Below are positions 56,942-59,704 of a stretch of DNA of 59,704 bases, in pieces. Under the pieces are notes generated by a model that worked only from the letters and a program-made list of their open reading frames with translations, was not told the origin of the DNA and ran no database searches. Made by a program: the position numbers and the translations under genes. Where the stretch lies: the IMG/VR virus record IMGVR_UViG_3300013306_000018, positions 1 through 59,704 of that record; one strand, written 5' to 3'. Origin of the DNA: a virus. Position 1 is the first letter of the stretch. Each line of letters starts with the position of its first letter.

Positions 56942-57433
56942 ATGAAGCATCTTATCCTCGCGGCGGCGCTCTGCGTCGCTGCCCTCCCTGCCCTGGCGCA
57001 GGACCAGACCCACGGTGCTCGCGCCATCGACGGCGACACGATCGTCACCGGCGGACAGCGCGTCCGCCTCGCCGCCATCGACGCACCGGAGCTGCACCAG
57101 TCCTGCCAGCTCCCCAGCGGCCCCTGGGCCTGCGGTGAGGTGGCGCGCGTCTCCCTGCAGACCCTGATCGATGCATCCTGGGCTTACCGCCAGACCATCA
57201 CCTGCGAGAACGAAGGGAGCGACCGCTATGGCCGGATCGTCGCCACCTGCCACGCCGGCGGGATGGATCTCGGCGCCGCCATGGTGGGGCTGGGCCTAGC
57301 GGTCCCTTACATGCAGTATGGCGGCGCACGTTACCTCGGCGAGTACCGGCAAGCCATCGCCGAACACGAGGGCATGCACGCCGGCACGTTTGAAAATCCC
57401 GCGGCGTGGCGGCACGCGCATGAGAGGAGATAA
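56942..57433 (+). CDS. Secreted thermonuclease-like (SNase) nuclease
   Basis: 163 residues. MKHLILAAALCVAALPALAQ is a Sec signal peptide. The SNase domain shows IDGDTIVTGGQRVRLAAIDA then PELHQSCQ, with the catalytic Asp and Arg. The second catalytic Arg is in DRYGRIVATC. Its periplasmic location could destroy incoming or released DNA. In a phage it may act as superinfection exclusion or nucleotide supply. The gene lies between two small membrane proteins. Confidence 0.88.
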   Translation: MKHLILAAALCVAALPALAQDQTHGARAIDGDTIVTGGQRVRLAAIDAPELHQSCQLPSGPWACGEVARVSLQTLIDASWAYRQTITCENEGSDRYGRIVATCHAGGMDLGAAMVGLGLAVPYMQYGGARYLGEYRQAIAEHEGMHAGTFENPAAWRHAHERR

Positions 57434-57435
57434 GC

Positions 57436-57636
57436 ATGGCGATCATGCTGGCTAAAACCTTCGCGGCATTTAAGGCCGCTGGGGTGTCGGATGCAGAGGC
57501 GACGGCGGCGTCCGAGGAAATCGCCGGTTACGAAAACCGCCTCGCCAAAATCGAGACCGATCTAGCGGTGATGAAGTGGATGCTGGCTGTGCTGATCGCC
57601 GGCGTTGCCACCCTCGTAATCAAGGCGTTCTCGTGA
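57436..57636 (+). CDS. Small coiled-coil protein with a C-terminal membrane anchor
   Basis: 66 residues. FAAFKAAGVSDAEATAASEE, then a coiled coil and the span MLAVLIAGVATLVIKAF. The layout matches DUF1640-like proteins common in bacteria and phages. It may belong with the nuclease and membrane protein before it. It ends shortly before a terminator. Confidence 0.72.
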   Translation: MAIMLAKTFAAFKAAGVSDAEATAASEEIAGYENRLAKIETDLAVMKWMLAVLIAGVATLVIKAFS

Positions 57637-57667
57637 AATAGTACTGCTAGCAAGCCTCTACCTAATA

Positions 57668-57699
57668 CCCCGCAACGGCTAGCGCTGCTGCGGGGTTTT
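57668..57699 (+). terminator. Rho-independent terminator
   Basis: CCCCGCA (57668-57674) pairs with TGCGGGG (57689-57695), followed by TTTT. It ends the plus-strand series that begins at 54.9 kb and precedes the HNH/polymerase operon. Confidence 0.88.
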
Positions 57700-57792
57700 C
57701 TTATACCCAGGCTAATTAGCAGGACTATTGGAACGTGCCTATTGACAGGCCCGCTTCGTAGGGTTGTCATAGTCACTCGACGGGAGGGCTGA

Positions 57793-58221
57793 GTGCAGGC
57801 TGCACATAGAGAACGCCACGGCATGTCGTTCGTAGACGGTAGGCGCACGCGACTGCACTACCTCTGGATAAATATGCGGAACAAGTGCATCAATCCTAGG
57901 CACCCAGACTATCGCTACTATGGCGAGCGGGGCATCGAGGTTTGTGATCGCTGGGAGCTGTTCCGCCTCTTTGCCGCCGACGTGGGACCGCATCCCGGTC
58001 CCGGCTGGACGCTCGACCGGATCGACAACGATGGGCACTACGAGCCGGGCAGGCAGATGCAGGCGCGCAACCGCAACTATTGCAAGCTAACTAAGATTAA
58101 AGCAGACGAGATCCGAAACCTATATGTAAACCATCATATACGCCAAGTTGATCTGGCAAAATTATTTGGAGTAACGCAAGGACTAATCAGTCAGATTATT
58201 CGAGGTGTCGCATGGCAATAG
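57793..58221 (+). CDS. HNH-family protein with a deleted core, upstream of DNA polymerase
   Basis: 142 residues, GTG start after GGGAGGG. It aligns with the other two HNH proteins: YYGERGIEVCDRW, then LDRIDNDGHYEPG. The next segment, NCRWAT and adjoining residues, is missing and RQMQARNRNY follows directly. About eight residues that hold the last HNH element appear deleted in frame. The C-terminus keeps a helix-turn-helix (QVDLAKLFGVTQGLISQII). It may be an inactive nuclease kept as a DNA-binding protein. It overlaps the polymerase gene by 10 bases. Confidence 0.8.
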   Translation: MQAAHRERHGMSFVDGRRTRLHYLWINMRNKCINPRHPDYRYYGERGIEVCDRWELFRLFAADVGPHPGPGWTLDRIDNDGHYEPGRQMQARNRNYCKLTKIKADEIRNLYVNHHIRQVDLAKLFGVTQGLISQIIRGVAWQ

Positions 58222-59704
58222 TTACGTGTGATCTCGAAACGTTCTACGCGCGCGATTACACGCTGACGCGCATGACAACGGCCGAGTACAACCTCGATCC
58301 CCGGTTCCAGCCGCTGATGCTGTCCCTCAAGGTCGATGATGGTCCAACTGAGGTTCTCGTGGGCGACGCAGCGATCCGTTCTCGTCTTGTCCAGATCGAT
58401 CCCGATAAGACAGCGCTGCTGTCCCATCATATCAATTTCGACGGCTCGATCCTCTTCTGGCACTTTGGTTTCGCACCCAAGCTCTACCTCTGCACCTTGT
58501 CGATGGCTCGCGCCATCACCCACTGGGTCATCGGCAAATCCTCGCTCGCTGCCCTCTCGACCTACCTGCATCTCCCCCCCAAGGGCGATGAAGTGGTGCG
58601 GGCCCTGGGTAAGCGCCTGGAGAGTTTCACCAGTGACGAGCTGGCGGCATACGCGGACTATTGCGTGCGCGACTGCGACAACGCCCGCCTCGCGTTCGAT
58701 AAGCTCAGACCATACTTCACCAACGCCGAGCTGCAGCTCATCGACCTGATCGCGCGCATGTTCATCATGCCGCAGGTGAAGCTCAATGCCAGCGCGCTGG
58801 CGGTGCATCTTGGCGAGGTGCAGGCCCGCAAGGCCGAGGCGTTCGACCGGCTGGGCACCGTTGACCGGGAGATCTTTTCCTCGCAGCCCCGGTTCGCTGC
58901 CTACCTCGCAAGCTTGGGCGTCGAGGTGCCGCTGAAACCCTCCCCCACCGGTGAGGGGATGATCCCGGCGCTCGCCAAGGGAGACCGGGCGTTCAGGGAG
59001 ATGTGCGAAGATCCGAGCCTGCCGATGGACGTGCAGGTAGCGCTTGCCGTGCGCCTGGAGGCCAAGAGCACCATCGAGGAGACCAGGACGCAGCGCATGC
59101 TGACCCAGGCACGCCTGCGCTGGCCTGACGGCACCTATGGGCATCTCCCCGTCCCTCTGCGCTACTACGCCGCCAGGACCGGCCGGCTGGGCGGCGACGA
59201 CAAGCTGAACCTACAGAACCTGCCGCGCGGCTCCGCCATCCGCGCCGCCATCGAGGCGCCATCGGACCGCTACCGGCTGGTGCACCGCGACGCTTCCCAG
59301 ATCGAGGCCCGCATGGTGGCGTGGCTGGCGCAGGAGCCGGCGCTACTCGCCGCCTTTGCTGCAGGGGACGATGTCTACTCAGCCTATGCCAGCGACCTGT
59401 ACAGGCAGAAGGTCTCCAGGAGCGACACGTTGCGTCGCTTTGTCGGTAAGACCGCCATCCTGGGTCTGGGCTATGGCTGCGGCGCCGACAAGTTCCGGCA
59501 TATGCTGTTCATCGGCAACGGTGGTGTGTCGATGAAGGTCGAGACGGTCGAGGCGCAGACCATCGTCGACCACTATCGTGGTTTGTACCCGGCGATACCC
59601 AGGCTGTGGCGGTTTGGCAATAAGGTCATCGACAAGATACTGGAGCCTGACGATAAGCACGCACCGGAGAAATCGCACATACCCATATCGTATGGTGCAG
59701 AGAA
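58212..59704 (+). CDS. polA: DNA polymerase I family, N-terminal part (gene continues at base 1)
   Basis: This is the replicative family A DNA polymerase of the phage, N-terminal 494 residues before the window junction. A 3'-5' exonuclease domain comes first: D7 and E9 in CDLETF (Exo I), then NFDGSI (Exo II) and YCVRD (Exo III). The polymerase domain follows, with motif A as DASQIEARM and motif B around RRFVGKTAILGLGYG. The ATG at 58212 has GAGGTG upstream and overlaps the end of the HNH-family gene before it by 10 bases. The extein total, joined to bases 1-141 and 1021-1341 without the intein, is about 647 residues. That is somewhat shorter than T7 DNA polymerase and normal for phage enzymes. 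Confidence 0.96.
   Translation, partial: MAIVTCDLETFYARDYTLTRMTTAEYNLDPRFQPLMLSLKVDDGPTEVLVGDAAIRSRLVQIDPDKTALLSHHINFDGSILFWHFGFAPKLYLCTLSMARAITHWVIGKSSLAALSTYLHLPPKGDEVVRALGKRLESFTSDELAAYADYCVRDCDNARLAFDKLRPYFTNAELQLIDLIARMFIMPQVKLNASALAVHLGEVQARKAEAFDRLGTVDREIFSSQPRFAAYLASLGVEVPLKPSPTGEGMIPALAKGDRAFREMCEDPSLPMDVQVALAVRLEAKSTIEETRTQRMLTQARLRWPDGTYGHLPVPLRYYAARTGRLGGDDKLNLQNLPRGSAIRAAIEAPSDRYRLVHRDASQIEARMVAWLAQEPALLAAFAAGDDVYSAYASDLYRQKVSRSDTLRRFVGKTAILGLGYGCGADKFRHMLFIGNGGVSMKVETVEAQTIVDHYRGLYPAIPRLWRFGNKVIDKILEPDDKHAPEKSHIPISYGAE
59694..59704. repeat. Terminal 11-base overlap (copy of 1-11)
   Basis: The last 11 bases, GGTGCAGAGAA, are identical to bases 1-11. With one copy removed, DNA polymerase continues in frame as ...SYGAEKVFLPNEMYL.... 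With both copies kept, the frame is broken. The repeat is therefore best read as the overlap of a circular assembly, not as a biological terminal repeat. Confidence 0.93.

Overview
The window is essentially one complete tailed-phage genome (Caudoviricetes) shown as an opened circle. Its first 11 bases repeat its last 11 bases, and the DNA polymerase gene reads in frame across the junction only if one copy is dropped. That gives 59,693 unique bases, circular or circularly permuted. The set of virion genes (large portal, scaffold, coat, three-repeat adaptor-like protein, a 2963-residue internal virion protein, a lytic transglycosylase/peptidase, no tape measure, no tail tube or sheath) suggests a short-tailed, podovirus-like particle. 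A tyrosine integrase and an excisionase-like protein suggest a temperate phage. The GC-rich DNA, murein-cutting virion enzymes and Sec signal peptides suggest a Gram-negative, probably proteobacterial host; this is inference.

Layout. (1) From 57.8 kb through the junction to 13.2 kb, plus strand: early genes. These are DNA polymerase A, PD-(D/E)XK and VRR-NUC nucleases, an SNF2-type helicase, an Acb2-like anti-CBASS protein, a primase and a DUF927-type helicase, with many tiny overlapping genes. (2) 13.1-14.7 kb: excisionase-like gene, integrase and a candidate attachment region. (3) 14.7-18.9 kb: small accessory genes on both strands and a 475-base structured non-coding stretch. (4) 18.9-47.6 kb, minus strand: virion genes in one tightly overlapping series. 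(5) 47.7-51.1 kb, plus strand: terminase subunits, transcribed away from the portal, then small genes. (6) 51.2-53.8 kb, mostly minus strand: DNA-binding and regulatory genes. (7) 53.8-54.9 kb: a 1.1-kb non-coding region rich in repeats and palindromes (control region or origin candidate). (8) 54.9-57.7 kb, plus strand: a duplicated small HTH gene, zinc-ribbon and membrane proteins, and a secreted nuclease.

The most striking content is a pair of mobile elements in essential genes. DNA polymerase carries a 293-residue intein. The HNH endonuclease gene inside it is encoded in a different reading frame and runs over the C-terminal splicing blocks. The major capsid gene is split by a 945-base group I intron whose P1, P3, P7 and P9 can be traced base by base. 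Its LAGLIDADG endonuclease gene fills 92% of the intron and encodes the 3' half of the ribozyme core as protein. In both, the homing nuclease is overprinted on the splicing machinery. Two more proteins of the same HNH family flank the polymerase gene, one of them missing part of its motif. A second unusual feature is a run of four late genes (35.6-38.6 kb) whose products look like tail or spike proteins but start with Sec signal peptides.

Limits: everything here is read by eye from sequence and translation. Family names rest on recognised motifs, not database searches. No clear holin, stand-alone endolysin, RNA polymerase or tRNA was recognised.
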